Positions 1-8,333 are shown, counted from the first letter of the stretch. The stretch: DNA of 54,150 bases from Sediminibacterium sp. (GCA_027487895.1 JAIYCS010000030.1:1-54150); one strand, 5' to 3'. Numbers and translations: made by a program. Notes: generated from the letters alone by a model not told the origin.

Positions 1-1
1 A

Positions 2-514
2 GACATGTATGCAAGAGTAGGTGTTGATTTGGATTTTTTTATACCAACAAAAACGACCAGCTTACAATCGGTGCTTCCTTATTTAAAAGATGCTGTAAAA
101 ACAATTTGGGTGCACAATAGTTTTACATCCGAATCAGATATTAAAGCTGTGCAAGCCACTAATACTGATGCCTATTGGTGCCTATGCCCTAATGCCAACC
201 AGTACATCGAAAACACCATGCCGCCGGTTCAATTACTACGAGAACAACTTGCAAATATTGTAATAGGAACAGATAGCTATGCCAGCAACTGGTCATTAAA
301 TATGCTAGATGAATTAAAAAGGATTCAAGCGCATAATTCACAAATACCACTTGCAGAAATGCTAACCTGGATTACAAGTAATGGCGCGCGCGTCCTTCAA
401 ATGGAGGGCAAACTTGGTAGTATTGAAATTGGAAAAAAGCCAGGACTTGTATTGATTGAAAATTGCAGTAATGAAAACGATATTACCAATGCAGTTTCAC
501 GAAGAATTATTTAA
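2..514 (+). CDS. Amidohydrolase family protein, C-terminal part (truncated by window edge)
   Basis: The reading frame is open to the left edge, so this is the last 170 residues of a longer gene. The segment WVHNSFTSESDI followed by CLCPNANQYIENTMPP and then NIVIGTDSYASN matches the distal half of TIM-barrel metal-dependent hydrolases of the SsnA/TRZ/ATZ deaminase group. There the HN is the late metal-site histidine region and the GTD aspartate binds the metal. A closing segment of the GKLGSIEIGKKPGLVLI type is the usual C-terminal composite beta-sandwich. The substrate cannot be read from this part. The stop codon overlaps the stop of the convergent gene on the other strand (511-514). Confidence 0.85.
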   Translation, partial: DMYARVGVDLDFFIPTKTTSLQSVLPYLKDAVKTIWVHNSFTSESDIKAVQATNTDAYWCLCPNANQYIENTMPPVQLLREQLANIVIGTDSYASNWSLNMLDELKRIQAHNSQIPLAEMLTWITSNGARVLQMEGKLGSIEIGKKPGLVLIENCSNENDITNAVSRRII

Positions 515-1260
515 TGAAATTTATCGCCATACTCACGGATAATCGCGCTATCTAACGACAATAAAATAAGTTTTTGTTTGTTTAAACCAGTATTTAAATA
601 GCGATTTGTATTTAAACCAAAGGAGATTAAATTTAACAACTCATTTACTGCTTGTCTATTTTTTTGCAAAATTGGATCTGATTTTTGAGGTCTTTTAAAA
701 CGCATAACACCAGTTTCGGCCTGATTAATTTGTAATTCATAGGCAATCATTGGATCAAAAACTGTAGCCATTTTAAACCTAGCTTGTTCAAGTGTTCTTT
801 CACGCAAATTTTCTAATTTTTCAATAGCATCTAGGGTACGTTCATATTTCTGAATACCTGAAGTGATTTCTTCATTTTTTACCATGCGTAATCCTCCTGC
901 CGATTTAATTTGATCCAAGCCAACATGGGAACTCTCAAATGTAGCCCTCAACGCTAAATTTCTAGTGTAGTAATAAACATCTTCGCTAGTGATTGTATTG
1001 CTTTTGATAGCTTGGAACAAAGTATCCATTACACGCAACCTAATTGTATTTTGACTTAAAACTGTGTTTATTGTATTTAAGTCCAATTGTAAGTCGTCGT
1101 GTACATTTTTTAAATAAGAAATTTCACGATGCTTCTCAATTTGTTGCTCTCTTAAATTTTCGGCAAAAAAACCGAGGCTCACCGCTAAAAACAACATTAA
1201 AAACTCGGTGATATATTCCTTCCACTTTTTGGGATGGTGCGAGTGATGATGTACTTCCAT
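511..1260 (-). CDS. Membrane-anchored tandem paralogue A (last of five), unknown function
   Basis: 249 residues. The first 37 residues are almost identical to those of the four genes upstream: a His-rich start (MEVHHHSHHPKKWKEY), one hydrophobic helix at about residues 17-33, and AENLRE. The basic N-terminus predicts a cytoplasmic start and a periplasmic remainder, which is mostly helical and charged. Residues about 114-129 (GLDQIKSAGGLRMVKN) carry a motif of the form QxKxxGxLRxxKN found in all five copies. The DTLFQ segment near residue 79 is shared with paralogue C, suggesting A and C are closest. The start follows the previous stop by one base (TAA t ATG), so translation is probably coupled. 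I do not recognise a function. The layout resembles other Bacteroidota one-helix DUF families such as DUF6090, but I cannot confirm membership. Confidence 0.85.
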   Translation of the reverse strand: MEVHHHSHHPKKWKEYITEFLMLFLAVSLGFFAENLREQQIEKHREISYLKNVHDDLQLDLNTINTVLSQNTIRLRVMDTLFQAIKSNTITSEDVYYYTRNLALRATFESSHVGLDQIKSAGGLRMVKNEEITSGIQKYERTLDAIEKLENLRERTLEQARFKMATVFDPMIAYELQINQAETGVMRFKRPQKSDPILQKNRQAVNELLNLISFGLNTNRYLNTGLNKQKLILLSLDSAIIREYGDKFH

Positions 1261-1261
1261 A

Positions 1262-2059
1262 TTAATGTTGATTGTGTGTTTTATAGTATTCTAATAACTC
1301 GATAGCAGACCTTCTAGTCATATACATGAAATTCATTGAAGCATACATAAGAGATGTTTTTCGATAAATTACCGGAACAATCTCTTTTTTAAATGTTGGA
1401 AGCATAGCATTATCAAGCATAAATGTTTTACCATTTACAAGATTTTTTGTTTCTTGGAAAAATTTTACATGATTAGAATCGGACGAAAAAAGTTTGTGAA
1501 ATTTTATGGATGTAATTGATGTTGAATGCTTATTTGCAGCTATTTCAATAGGAATATATTTATTCAAGGTATTTTGAAATTCATTCTTTGTATAATCATA
1601 CTCCTGGGTGACACTTCTGAATTCTGTTGCTTTACTTAAATTACTATACTCAATCATTTTGCGCAACAAAATGGTATCTTTTACATAACGCAAAGAACCA
1701 GAGCTTTTCATTTGATCATAGGTGTCATTGTTATTTAAATATCTATAACTCAAGACAGGAATCTCATATACAAGGTTCAAATCAATGTCTTTTTTTGTTT
1801 TTACAATATATAAGGCAATTGAATCGGATTTTAATAGCGACTTTTTATTTGACAGAATAAGAGAGTCCATTAAAACGATGTTTAATTCTACGTCTCTAAT
1901 AAAACTAGAAACAAGCTCATGAGATCTCTCTTTTTCTATGTGTCCTTCCCTAATATTTTCGGCCATAAAACCGAGGCTCACCGCTAAAAACAACATTAAA
2001 AACTCGGTGATATATTCCTTCCACTTTTTGGGATGGTGCGAGTGGTGATGTACTTCCAT
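1262..2059 (-). CDS. Membrane-anchored tandem paralogue B, unknown function
   Basis: 265 residues, fourth gene of the five-copy array. It has the common His-rich N-terminus and single helix (residues about 17-33), then IEKERSHEL, which it shares with paralogue E (VEKERSHEL). The segment NDTYDQMKSSGSLRYVKD at about 111-128 is also almost the same in E, so B and E form a sub-pair. The rest of the periplasmic part is diverged. It ends in His-TAA with the next ATG after one base, the repeated junction seen across the array. The preceding gene ends 7 nt upstream. The function is unknown; no catalytic motif was seen. Confidence 0.85.
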   Translation of the reverse strand: MEVHHHSHHPKKWKEYITEFLMLFLAVSLGFMAENIREGHIEKERSHELVSSFIRDVELNIVLMDSLILSNKKSLLKSDSIALYIVKTKKDIDLNLVYEIPVLSYRYLNNNDTYDQMKSSGSLRYVKDTILLRKMIEYSNLSKATEFRSVTQEYDYTKNEFQNTLNKYIPIEIAANKHSTSITSIKFHKLFSSDSNHVKFFQETKNLVNGKTFMLDNAMLPTFKKEIVPVIYRKTSLMYASMNFMYMTRRSAIELLEYYKTHNQH

Positions 2060-2066
2060 GGTAATG

Positions 2067-2810
2067 TTATTTAATGTCGTATTCTTTTTTAATGATGTTG
2101 ATTAATTCTTGAGACATCACTGCAATTTTTCGATAATTTTCTTTGTCGAGTTTTGTAACAATCAATTGCCTCGATAATAAATTCAAATAAGCGTTTAGCT
2201 TTTCTCTTCTAATTCGAATATTTCCGGTTTTGGGGCTACTGTTTTCAGTGGCTAGCGAATCATTATTAATAAAAAAACCTATCATATCTCTGGCATCAAG
2301 AATTTCTTCTTCTAAATGATAAATATCTTTTTGATTGGTAATATACGTTTCCCTGTAATATTCCACTCTTGACCAGCGCCAATCATAAGATGCAATTGAA
2401 TCTACCACTCTTCGATTTTGTATCAATCTTAGATTTCCAGAATTTTTTAACTGATTAATGGTAGTTGTATTTCTAACATAGGACCTGTCATACGCAGCTC
2501 GCTTCATTTTTTTTACAATGACTGCTGGTACCGCTGTAACATTTTGGTTTGCATTGAAATATTGAAAGAGTGTATCAATGGCTTTCATCCTTGCATCTTT
2601 ACGAGGCATACCCTCCATAATATTAACGATATCACTTTCTAAATCTGCAACAAAAGAAACCATATACTGTCTTTCTCTTTGCTGCTCAATTTGGTGCTCC
2701 CTAATATTTTCGGCCATAAAACCAAGGCTCACCGCTAAAAATAACATTAAAAACTCGGTGATATATTCCTTCCACTTTTTGGGATGGTGCGAGTGATGAT
2801 GTACTTCCAT
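2067..2810 (-). CDS. Membrane-anchored tandem paralogue C, unknown function
   Basis: 247 residues, middle gene of the array. It has the common MEVHHHSHHPKKWKEY start, one helix and AENIRE. The downstream part has IDTLFQ at about 78-83 (shared with A) and the family motif INQLKNSGNLRLIQN at about 118-132. The C-terminal third is helical and charged. It is the only copy that does not end in His-TAA at its junction: the frame stops 7 nt before the next ATG, although the bases CATTA are still present just before that ATG. Possible roles such as an envelope stress sensor or assembly factor are only guesses. Confidence 0.85.
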   Translation of the reverse strand: MEVHHHSHHPKKWKEYITEFLMLFLAVSLGFMAENIREHQIEQQRERQYMVSFVADLESDIVNIMEGMPRKDARMKAIDTLFQYFNANQNVTAVPAVIVKKMKRAAYDRSYVRNTTTINQLKNSGNLRLIQNRRVVDSIASYDWRWSRVEYYRETYITNQKDIYHLEEEILDARDMIGFFINNDSLATENSSPKTGNIRIRREKLNAYLNLLSRQLIVTKLDKENYRKIAVMSQELINIIKKEYDIK

Positions 2811-2811
2811 G

Positions 2812-3633
2812 TTAATGTTGGGACTTTAGTGTGTTGGGGTATTCGTCTTCAATATTTTTAATTAAATCAACAGCCCTGGCAAAAGCGAGGTCACTTTGAC
2901 GGTCTTGGGTAGAATTTCGAATACCATTGAGTTTAAAAAGCGTATTCAAATATTCTTGCCTGCTAAAAGGTTTCAGCTGCAATTGATCAGGAATGAAAGT
3001 AGGTAAAAGCCTTACATGAATGAAGGAATTATTACAAAATAAATCTACTTCAGAAACTGTTCTTCCTTTTTCAGTGCTAAGGTAATCCAGATTTGCACCA
3101 AAATTTTTATTGATATCAAATGGTACCGTTTTTAATTCATCAATATATTTATCCATGAAATTATTTTCACGAAGCATTCTATTTTCTATGTTTTTTAAGC
3201 TAATGTTATACAATTCAATAGCGCGTCTTAGGGATTCGTTTTTTATATTTTTTAAGAGTCCTGTATACTTTAATTGTTCGAGGGCTATACAGCCAGATTC
3301 AAACATACCAGACCTATAACAAACATAATTATGTAATAGATAAAAGGTTTCCTTGTTTTTCTCTAATTGATTGGTTTTTATAAAGTAAGAAATGAAGGCT
3401 ACCGCTGAATCAGATTTTGCACGCGCATTTTTTGTAATAGTAAGCTGTGCAGTGTCTTGCATCAGTTCCAAACGCAGTTGCCCAATAACGCTCTCTGTCT
3501 GGTGTGCAATAATTTGCTCTTCTCTTAAATTTTCGGCTAAAAAGCCTAGCGTAACCGCTAAAAATAACATTAAAAACTCGGTGATATATTCCTTCCACTT
3601 TTTGGGATGGTGCGAGTGGTGATGTACTTCCAT
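2812..3633 (-). CDS. Membrane-anchored tandem paralogue D, unknown function
   Basis: 273 residues, the longest copy and the second gene of the array. Its N-terminal module is the same as in the others, with AVTLGFLAENLRE as in paralogue E, so D and E share the same variant of the helix end. The periplasmic part is the most diverged. The family motif is still visible as LEQLKYTGLLKNIKN at about 118-132, and it is the only copy with two cysteines close to the motif (C105 and C115). It ends in Gln-His-TAA followed by one base and the next ATG. No enzyme signature was seen. Confidence 0.85.
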   Translation of the reverse strand: MEVHHHSHHPKKWKEYITEFLMLFLAVTLGFLAENLREEQIIAHQTESVIGQLRLELMQDTAQLTITKNARAKSDSAVAFISYFIKTNQLEKNKETFYLLHNYVCYRSGMFESGCIALEQLKYTGLLKNIKNESLRRAIELYNISLKNIENRMLRENNFMDKYIDELKTVPFDINKNFGANLDYLSTEKGRTVSEVDLFCNNSFIHVRLLPTFIPDQLQLKPFSRQEYLNTLFKLNGIRNSTQDRQSDLAFARAVDLIKNIEDEYPNTLKSQH

Positions 3634-3634
3634 A

Positions 3635-4447
3635 TTAATGCTTTTGCTCTTTTTGTTCTATGTATTCAAGTAGTGATAATCCACTTTGTTTGGCAACTCC
3701 CATAAACCTCACTGTATTTATTAGAAGCCCTATTCTTCGATTGATTTTTGGAAGTACTTCCGATTTAATTTGTTCTGAAAAAGCTTCCGAACAATAAATA
3801 ATTTGTTTTGGCTTCTGTGCACTTTTCAAAAAAACAACCTGAGCCGAATCAACTAATAATTGAGATGTATTTTCTCTGTTAACAACTGTATTGTTTCCAG
3901 ACCTGTCATTAATTATTTTCTCCATAGCAACAGACTGCGGCATCCATTTGTACAACTCTTTCGAATATTCTCCCAACACAAATTCTGTTTCCATTGAACT
4001 GCTCCTTGCTTCTGCAGCTTCACAATCACTTGCATACTGTAAAATCTTATCTAATAAAACTGAATCTTTAATATACCGCAGTGACGCAGAGCTTTTCATT
4101 TGGTCATAGGTGTCATTTTTACTTAAAAAACGAAACACATTTGGTGGCAAATTTTGATATAAGCTATCCAGAGAAATTCTTTTATTTGCCATTAAATAAA
4201 CGACAGCGGTATCAAATTCTGTTAACATTGATTTATCGCGTAAAACAACAGAATCAATGAGTTTGATATTGTTTTTTATATCTGATTGTAGCTGAAGAAT
4301 GAGCTCATGTGACCTTTCTTTTTCTACATAAACTTCTCTTAAATTTTCAGCTAAAAAGCCTAGCGTAACTGCTAAAAACAACATTAAAAACTCGGTGATA
4401 TATTCCTTCCACTTTTTGGGATGGTGCGAGTGGTGATGTACTTCCAT
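3635..4447 (-). CDS. Membrane-anchored tandem paralogue E (first of five), unknown function
   Basis: 270 residues, first gene of the array in transcription order, starting 7 nt after the recO stop. It has the common His-rich N-terminus, one helix at about 17-33, then VEKERSHEL and NDTYDQMKSSASLRYIKD (about 111-128), both shared with paralogue B. Its promoter is probably that of the pheS-recO transcript, because there is no gap for a new one. It ends in Lys-His-TAA, one base before the next ATG. The unrelated recO junction lacks the repeated bases seen before the other four copies, so this is the left border of the repeat unit. Confidence 0.85.
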   Translation of the reverse strand: MEVHHHSHHPKKWKEYITEFLMLFLAVTLGFLAENLREVYVEKERSHELILQLQSDIKNNIKLIDSVVLRDKSMLTEFDTAVVYLMANKRISLDSLYQNLPPNVFRFLSKNDTYDQMKSSASLRYIKDSVLLDKILQYASDCEAAEARSSSMETEFVLGEYSKELYKWMPQSVAMEKIINDRSGNNTVVNRENTSQLLVDSAQVVFLKSAQKPKQIIYCSEAFSEQIKSEVLPKINRRIGLLINTVRFMGVAKQSGLSLLEYIEQKEQKH

Positions 4448-4454
4448 AAGCGTA

Positions 4455-5189
4455 TTAGTGTAAGACTGCTTGTAAGATAGGTAAAGATTTTATTTCATTA
4501 AACTTTTTGTAATGCCAACTTAAAGAGAGCTGAAATAATTCCAGGATTTTTTTTCGGTGTGCACCGTTTAACTCAATCGTTTCTAAATTATTATAAAACT
4601 GAAGGGTCATAAAACTAGACGCTGTTTGCGCTTCTACCCCTTCTAAAAAATAGGGATGCGCTGGTTTTTCTCCCACAAACTGACCTTCTTTTACGTCTAG
4701 AAAGGGAGTCTCCGTACCATAACTTCCTTGCAATCCAAAACCTAGGGTTTCACTCAAATGAATTAAAAAATAAATGGGCAAATTACTGACAAGTACAGGA
4801 CCGCCTTTGTCCAATTGCTTAAGGGTGTCTTCAATTAAATAAAATAATTCGGGGTGGGGTTCGGGCTGTAAAATTTGTTGCAAAATTTCTACAATATAGG
4901 TGGCCACTGCGTTTCGGACCACATTGGCATAAACTTCTCCATATACATAACCCCAATTGGCTTCCTTTAAAATTTGCATCGCTTTTAAAGGACTGTGATA
5001 CGCTTCTAACTCGAGTATAGCGCCGGGCTGATAAAAAACGCCTTTGTTAGAACCCTTTTTACTGGACGTTCTAACGCCCTTAACAATATATTGTTGCAAA
5101 CCAAAAAGCTCGGTATAAATAGATGTGATAATACTTGTGTCTCCGTATTTTGTAACACGTAACACAATACCCTTGGTGTTATGCAGCAT
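4455..5189 (-). CDS. recO: DNA repair protein RecO
   Basis: 244 residues. The N-terminus (MLHNTKGIVLRVTKYGDTS, then FGLQQYIVKGVR) is the RecO OB-fold, which binds single-stranded DNA and, with RecR, loads RecA in the RecF pathway. The remainder is the helical RecO C-terminal domain. The length is typical of Bacteroidota RecO, which lacks the clear zinc-finger cysteines of some homologues. It lies 6 nt after pheS and 7 nt before the five-paralogue array, so all seven genes are probably co-transcribed. Confidence 0.93.
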   Translation of the reverse strand: MLHNTKGIVLRVTKYGDTSIITSIYTELFGLQQYIVKGVRTSSKKGSNKGVFYQPGAILELEAYHSPLKAMQILKEANWGYVYGEVYANVVRNAVATYIVEILQQILQPEPHPELFYLIEDTLKQLDKGGPVLVSNLPIYFLIHLSETLGFGLQGSYGTETPFLDVKEGQFVGEKPAHPYFLEGVEAQTASSFMTLQFYNNLETIELNGAHRKKILELFQLSLSWHYKKFNEIKSLPILQAVLH

Positions 5190-5195
5190 ATTTTT

Positions 5196-6227
5196 TTATA
5201 AGGCGCCAGTAAATTGTTTCAGAAAACGCATGTCGTTTTGAGAATACAATCTTAAATCGTTGACCTGGTATTTTAACTGCGTAATTCTTTCTACACCCAT
5301 ACCAAACGCAAAGCCAGTATACTTTGTAGCGTCGATACCAAAATTTTCTAGCACTTTTGGATGTACCATGCCGCTTCCTAAAATTTCTACCCAACCCGTG
5401 TGCTTACAAATGTTACAACCTTTGCCACTACAAATTTGACAACTAATATCCATCTCTGCACTAGGCTCCGTGAAAGGAAAATAACTAGGTCTAAAACGCA
5501 CTTTCACATCTTTGCCAAACATTTCTTGTACGAAAAAATAAAGTGTTTGCTTAAGATCTGCAAAGCTTACATTTTCATCAATGTATAATCCTTCTACCTG
5601 ATGAAAAAAACAATGCGCGCGCGCACTAATGGTTTCGTTACGGTACACGCGGCCCGGACAAATAACTCTGATAGGAGGCTTTTGTGTTTCCATAACCCTG
5701 GCCTGTACACTACTCGTATGTGTACGTAATAACCAGTCTGGATTTTGTTGAATATAAAACGTGTCCTGCATGTCTCTAGCAGGATGATCTTCTGGTAAAT
5801 TCATGGCGCCAAAATTGTGCCAATCGTCTTCGATTTCTGGACCTTCTGCTACGGCAAAACCTAGTCTTCTAAAAATAGAAACCATTTGTCCGCGCACAAT
5901 ACTTAAAGGATGACGGGTACCCACTTCGGTGGGATCGGCAGGTAAAGACCAATCGATACCTGCATTTGCCGCAGCACTCACTGGAGCCGCAGCACCCTGT
6001 AAGGCCTCGTAACGCGCTTCTGCAAAAGCTTTAAATTCATTTAAAACCTGGCCAAATTCTTTACGCTGATCGGGGGGAACGTTTTTCATTTCACCCAGCA
6101 CCGACTTAACTAACCCTTTGGTTCCCAAGTACTTAATACGAAAAGCCTCAACCAAATCGGGGGTTGTAGCTTCAAAAGCAGCCATTTCAGACTTGTAGGC
6201 CTCAATTTGTTGCAGAATCTGTTCCAT
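5196..6227 (-). CDS. pheS: Phenylalanine--tRNA ligase alpha subunit
   Basis: 343 residues from the chosen ATG. Class II synthetase motifs are clear: motif 2 (GRVYRNETISARAHCFFH), a Cys cluster (CQICSGKGCNIC) typical of PheS, and motif 3 (GMGVERI). The alpha subunit carries the active site and charges tRNA-Phe together with PheT, which is not in this window. An in-frame GTG exists 27 nt upstream (6254). It lies upstream of a -7 element (TATCTTTG, 6232-6239) that ends 4 nt before the ATG, so the ATG at 6227 is preferred. The transcript may be leaderless. It heads the pheS-recO-paralogue array unit. Confidence 0.95.
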   Translation of the reverse strand: MEQILQQIEAYKSEMAAFEATTPDLVEAFRIKYLGTKGLVKSVLGEMKNVPPDQRKEFGQVLNEFKAFAEARYEALQGAAAPVSAAANAGIDWSLPADPTEVGTRHPLSIVRGQMVSIFRRLGFAVAEGPEIEDDWHNFGAMNLPEDHPARDMQDTFYIQQNPDWLLRTHTSSVQARVMETQKPPIRVICPGRVYRNETISARAHCFFHQVEGLYIDENVSFADLKQTLYFFVQEMFGKDVKVRFRPSYFPFTEPSAEMDISCQICSGKGCNICKHTGWVEILGSGMVHPKVLENFGIDATKYTGFAFGMGVERITQLKYQVNDLRLYSQNDMRFLKQFTGAL

Positions 6228-6231
6228 TTCC

Positions 6232-6239
6232 CAAAGATA
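6232..6239 (-). promoter_or_regulatory. Putative pheS promoter -7 element
   Basis: TATCTTTG on the minus strand fits the Bacteroidota -7 consensus TAnnTTTG exactly and ends 4 nt before the pheS ATG. The -33 region is only T-rich, without a clear TTG. If real, transcription starts at or next to the start codon. Confidence 0.5.
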
Positions 6240-6286
6240 AACAGCCTGCGCCACTGATTAAAAAATGATTTAAAGCCACTATTTCA

Positions 6287-6294
6287 TACATTTG
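6287..6294 (+). promoter_or_regulatory. Possible promoter -7 element for the DUF4290 gene
   Basis: TACATTTG matches TAnnTTTG, 76 nt upstream of the ATG at 6371. Other near matches (TACATTTT at 6343-6350) are closer to the gene, so the true start site is uncertain. Confidence 0.35.
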
Positions 6295-6370
6295 CCCTAC
6301 CCTACGTAATATTTACACAACCATTACAGGTTTCGCAGGGTTTACATTTTTACATTACACCCACATTTAC

Positions 6371-7120
6371 ATGGACTACAATACAGGAAGGAATTATTTA
6401 GGAATGAAGGAATATGGCCGTCACGTACAAAGGATGGTTGAATATTTACTAACGATCGAAGACAGAGCAAAACGTCAGCAACAAGCACAAGGTGTTATTG
6501 AACTGATGGGATTTTTAAATCCGCATTTAAAAAATGTAGAAGATTTCAAACATAAATTATGGGATCACTTATTTTTTATCAGTGATTTTAAATTAGACGT
6601 TGATAGCCCGTATCCGATTCCACAAAAAGAAACCTATAAATTAAAACCAGATCCACTTCCTTATCCAAAGCGTCATCCAAAATATGCGCACTTAGGAAAA
6701 AATTTAGAAGTGGTGATTAATAAAGCACTTGCACAAGAAGATCCAGAAAAAAAGGCTGGCTTCGCGCATCATATTGCGTATTACATGAAGCTTGCTTACA
6801 GCAACTGGCACAAAGAACTTGTGCATGATGATGCGATTAGAAGTGAACTCGATACCATCACAGGTGGTGAATTAGAATTTAGCAACACGCCATACATTAA
6901 ACACCGCAATCAAAATTTTGAAAGAGATGATTACGGAACTGGCGGCCGCAGTGGTGGTGGTCGTTGGCAGCAAAATTTTGGTGGCAGAAACAACCGCAAC
7001 AACAATAACAACAGGGGTCGCAGCGGTGGCGGCGGTAATAGACCAGGCGGTGGCGGACAAGGTAATGGCCAAGGTGGTCGCGACAACCGCAGTGGTGGTG
7101 GCTTTAAGAAACGCTACTAG
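6371..7120 (+). CDS. DUF4290 domain protein with Gly/Arg/Asn-rich C-terminal tail
   Basis: 249 residues. Residues 1 to about 185 match the Bacteroidota family DUF4290: MDYNTGRNYLGMKEYGR, then VIELMGFLNPHLKNVEDF and KLWDHLFFISDF. The family's function is unknown; it is soluble and helical with no signal peptide. From about residue 190 the protein becomes a low-complexity tail rich in Gly, Arg and Asn, with RGG/RNN-like repeats ending in FKKRY. Such tails commonly bind RNA, so an RNA- or ribosome-associated role is a reasonable inference. It stands alone between divergent pheS and convergent sialidase, 2 nt from the latter's end. Confidence 0.85.
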   Translation: MDYNTGRNYLGMKEYGRHVQRMVEYLLTIEDRAKRQQQAQGVIELMGFLNPHLKNVEDFKHKLWDHLFFISDFKLDVDSPYPIPQKETYKLKPDPLPYPKRHPKYAHLGKNLEVVINKALAQEDPEKKAGFAHHIAYYMKLAYSNWHKELVHDDAIRSELDTITGGELEFSNTPYIKHRNQNFERDDYGTGGRSGGGRWQQNFGGRNNRNNNNNRGRSGGGGNRPGGGGQGNGQGGRDNRSGGGFKKRY

Positions 7121-7122
7121 TT

Positions 7123-8313
7123 TTATTTCCAGTTACATACTGTAAAAACAATTTTACTGTAGTTTTCTTTTTCATAAAGAACACCAATACGTTTTGCATC
7201 TAATGCAACAAGGTCTGAATAAGCCGCGTAATCACCTTTGTAATTTTCTGGCGCTTTAGCAATTACAACTGCTTTATTTTTTGTGGTATTGTTTGTCCAA
7301 TTTTTTCCTTCGTCATAACTAATACGAAGTGTAAGGTTGTCTCTTTTTTTTGCATCCGCTGCATTACAAAAAGCGAGTATTGTTTTTCCTTTTTTTTGCC
7401 CTATCTCAAGTATCGAACCTTCACAAACAGGATCTACTAAACTTGTATCAAAATAATTTTCTTGCCAACTTGCACCGCCATCATTACTGTAAGCAACGTA
7501 TCTATAACGAACAGTACCTGCTTGGTTGCGTGCGTTTAAAATGAGTTTTCCATTAGTAAGCGGAGCGGCAGTTGCTTCATTACTTCCTGGCAAAATAATG
7601 GAGTTAGCCAGTGAAAAACTTTCTCCATGATTGTCTGTGTAAAAAGCGTGTGCGTTGTAATCTTCAAAGTTTTTTTGTGGAGGACCTGATGAGTGGTTAG
7701 CCGCTACATAAATGCGGCCTTTATACATACCCGTTAAAAACTGTGTAGCATGGCCCGGTGTGTTGGCATAACTGCGCCAATCTTCTTTAAATGTATAGGC
7801 CTTATTAATGCCTGGCTGGTTGGGGCGGTGCACCTGCGCCGTAATATTAACAGGGGCCGACCAGGTAGCACCTTCGTCTATAGACGTTACATACCACACT
7901 TCGCGAATACCTTTTCCCATGCGCATGGAATATTCTTCATTGTTGCCCGTGTTATAAAATAAAAAAATACGACCTGCTGGATAACGTGGGTCTGTAAGGT
8001 CTACAACAGGTGCCGGATTACCTGCTTGTAAATTGTTATAATCAATAACGGTTGAAAGTGCAGACCATGTGGCACCACCATCCGTACTTTTTTTGAGTAC
8101 AATATTAATGTCTCCAAAATCACCACTTCCATTTACACGTCCTTCGCAAAATGCCAATAATGTTTTATTAGGAAGTCCAACAATCGCAGGTATGCGGTAG
8201 GTTTTATGTCCTTCGGTACCAGACTCAAACACAGTGGTGCCAGTAGTTTGAGCGTTTGCTAACTGAACAGCAGCCATCAAAATAAAAAGGATACGAGCGC
8301 TTTTACAAAACAT
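7123..8313 (-). CDS. Secreted exo-alpha-sialidase (GH33, BNR repeats)
   Basis: 396 residues with a Sec signal peptide (residues about 1-21, ending ANAQ). The YRIP motif (39-42) supplies the first catalytic-site arginine. Asp boxes of the form SxDxGxTW recur (STDGGATW near 76, then SIDEGATW, SNDGGASW and SYDEGKNW), as in the six-bladed propeller of sialidases. GDFGDIN and CEGSILEI fit the acid/base and nucleophile-assisting regions. The family releases terminal sialic acid from glycans; action in the periplasm or outside the cell is inferred. No sialic acid catabolic genes lie next to it. A -7-like element (TATATTTA, 8334-8341) precedes it. Confidence 0.85.
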   Translation of the reverse strand: MFCKSARILFILMAAVQLANAQTTGTTVFESGTEGHKTYRIPAIVGLPNKTLLAFCEGRVNGSGDFGDINIVLKKSTDGGATWSALSTVIDYNNLQAGNPAPVVDLTDPRYPAGRIFLFYNTGNNEEYSMRMGKGIREVWYVTSIDEGATWSAPVNITAQVHRPNQPGINKAYTFKEDWRSYANTPGHATQFLTGMYKGRIYVAANHSSGPPQKNFEDYNAHAFYTDNHGESFSLANSIILPGSNEATAAPLTNGKLILNARNQAGTVRYRYVAYSNDGGASWQENYFDTSLVDPVCEGSILEIGQKKGKTILAFCNAADAKKRDNLTLRISYDEGKNWTNNTTKNKAVVIAKAPENYKGDYAAYSDLVALDAKRIGVLYEKENYSKIVFTVCNWK

Positions 8314-8333
8314 AAGTTTGATTTATTGTGTTA

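Noticed and set aside
1177-4447. The near-identical repeated blocks at regular spacing could look like a CRISPR or insertion-related direct repeat.
   Set aside because: Each block is the in-frame 5' end of a full-length gene, and the 'spacers' of about 670-750 bp are coding.
6228-6254. GTG start giving a nine-residue longer PheS.
   Set aside because: It lies upstream of the -7 element, and the extra residues are not part of the PheS family.
6872-7145. Two open frames in the Gly/Arg-rich region of the DUF4290 gene.
   Set aside because: They are products of the repetitive codon pattern (runs of Val/Ala/Thr) in other frames.
7123-8313. Sialidase considered as part of a sialic acid utilisation cluster.
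   Set aside because: No lyase, epimerase, kinase or transporter of that pathway is nearby.
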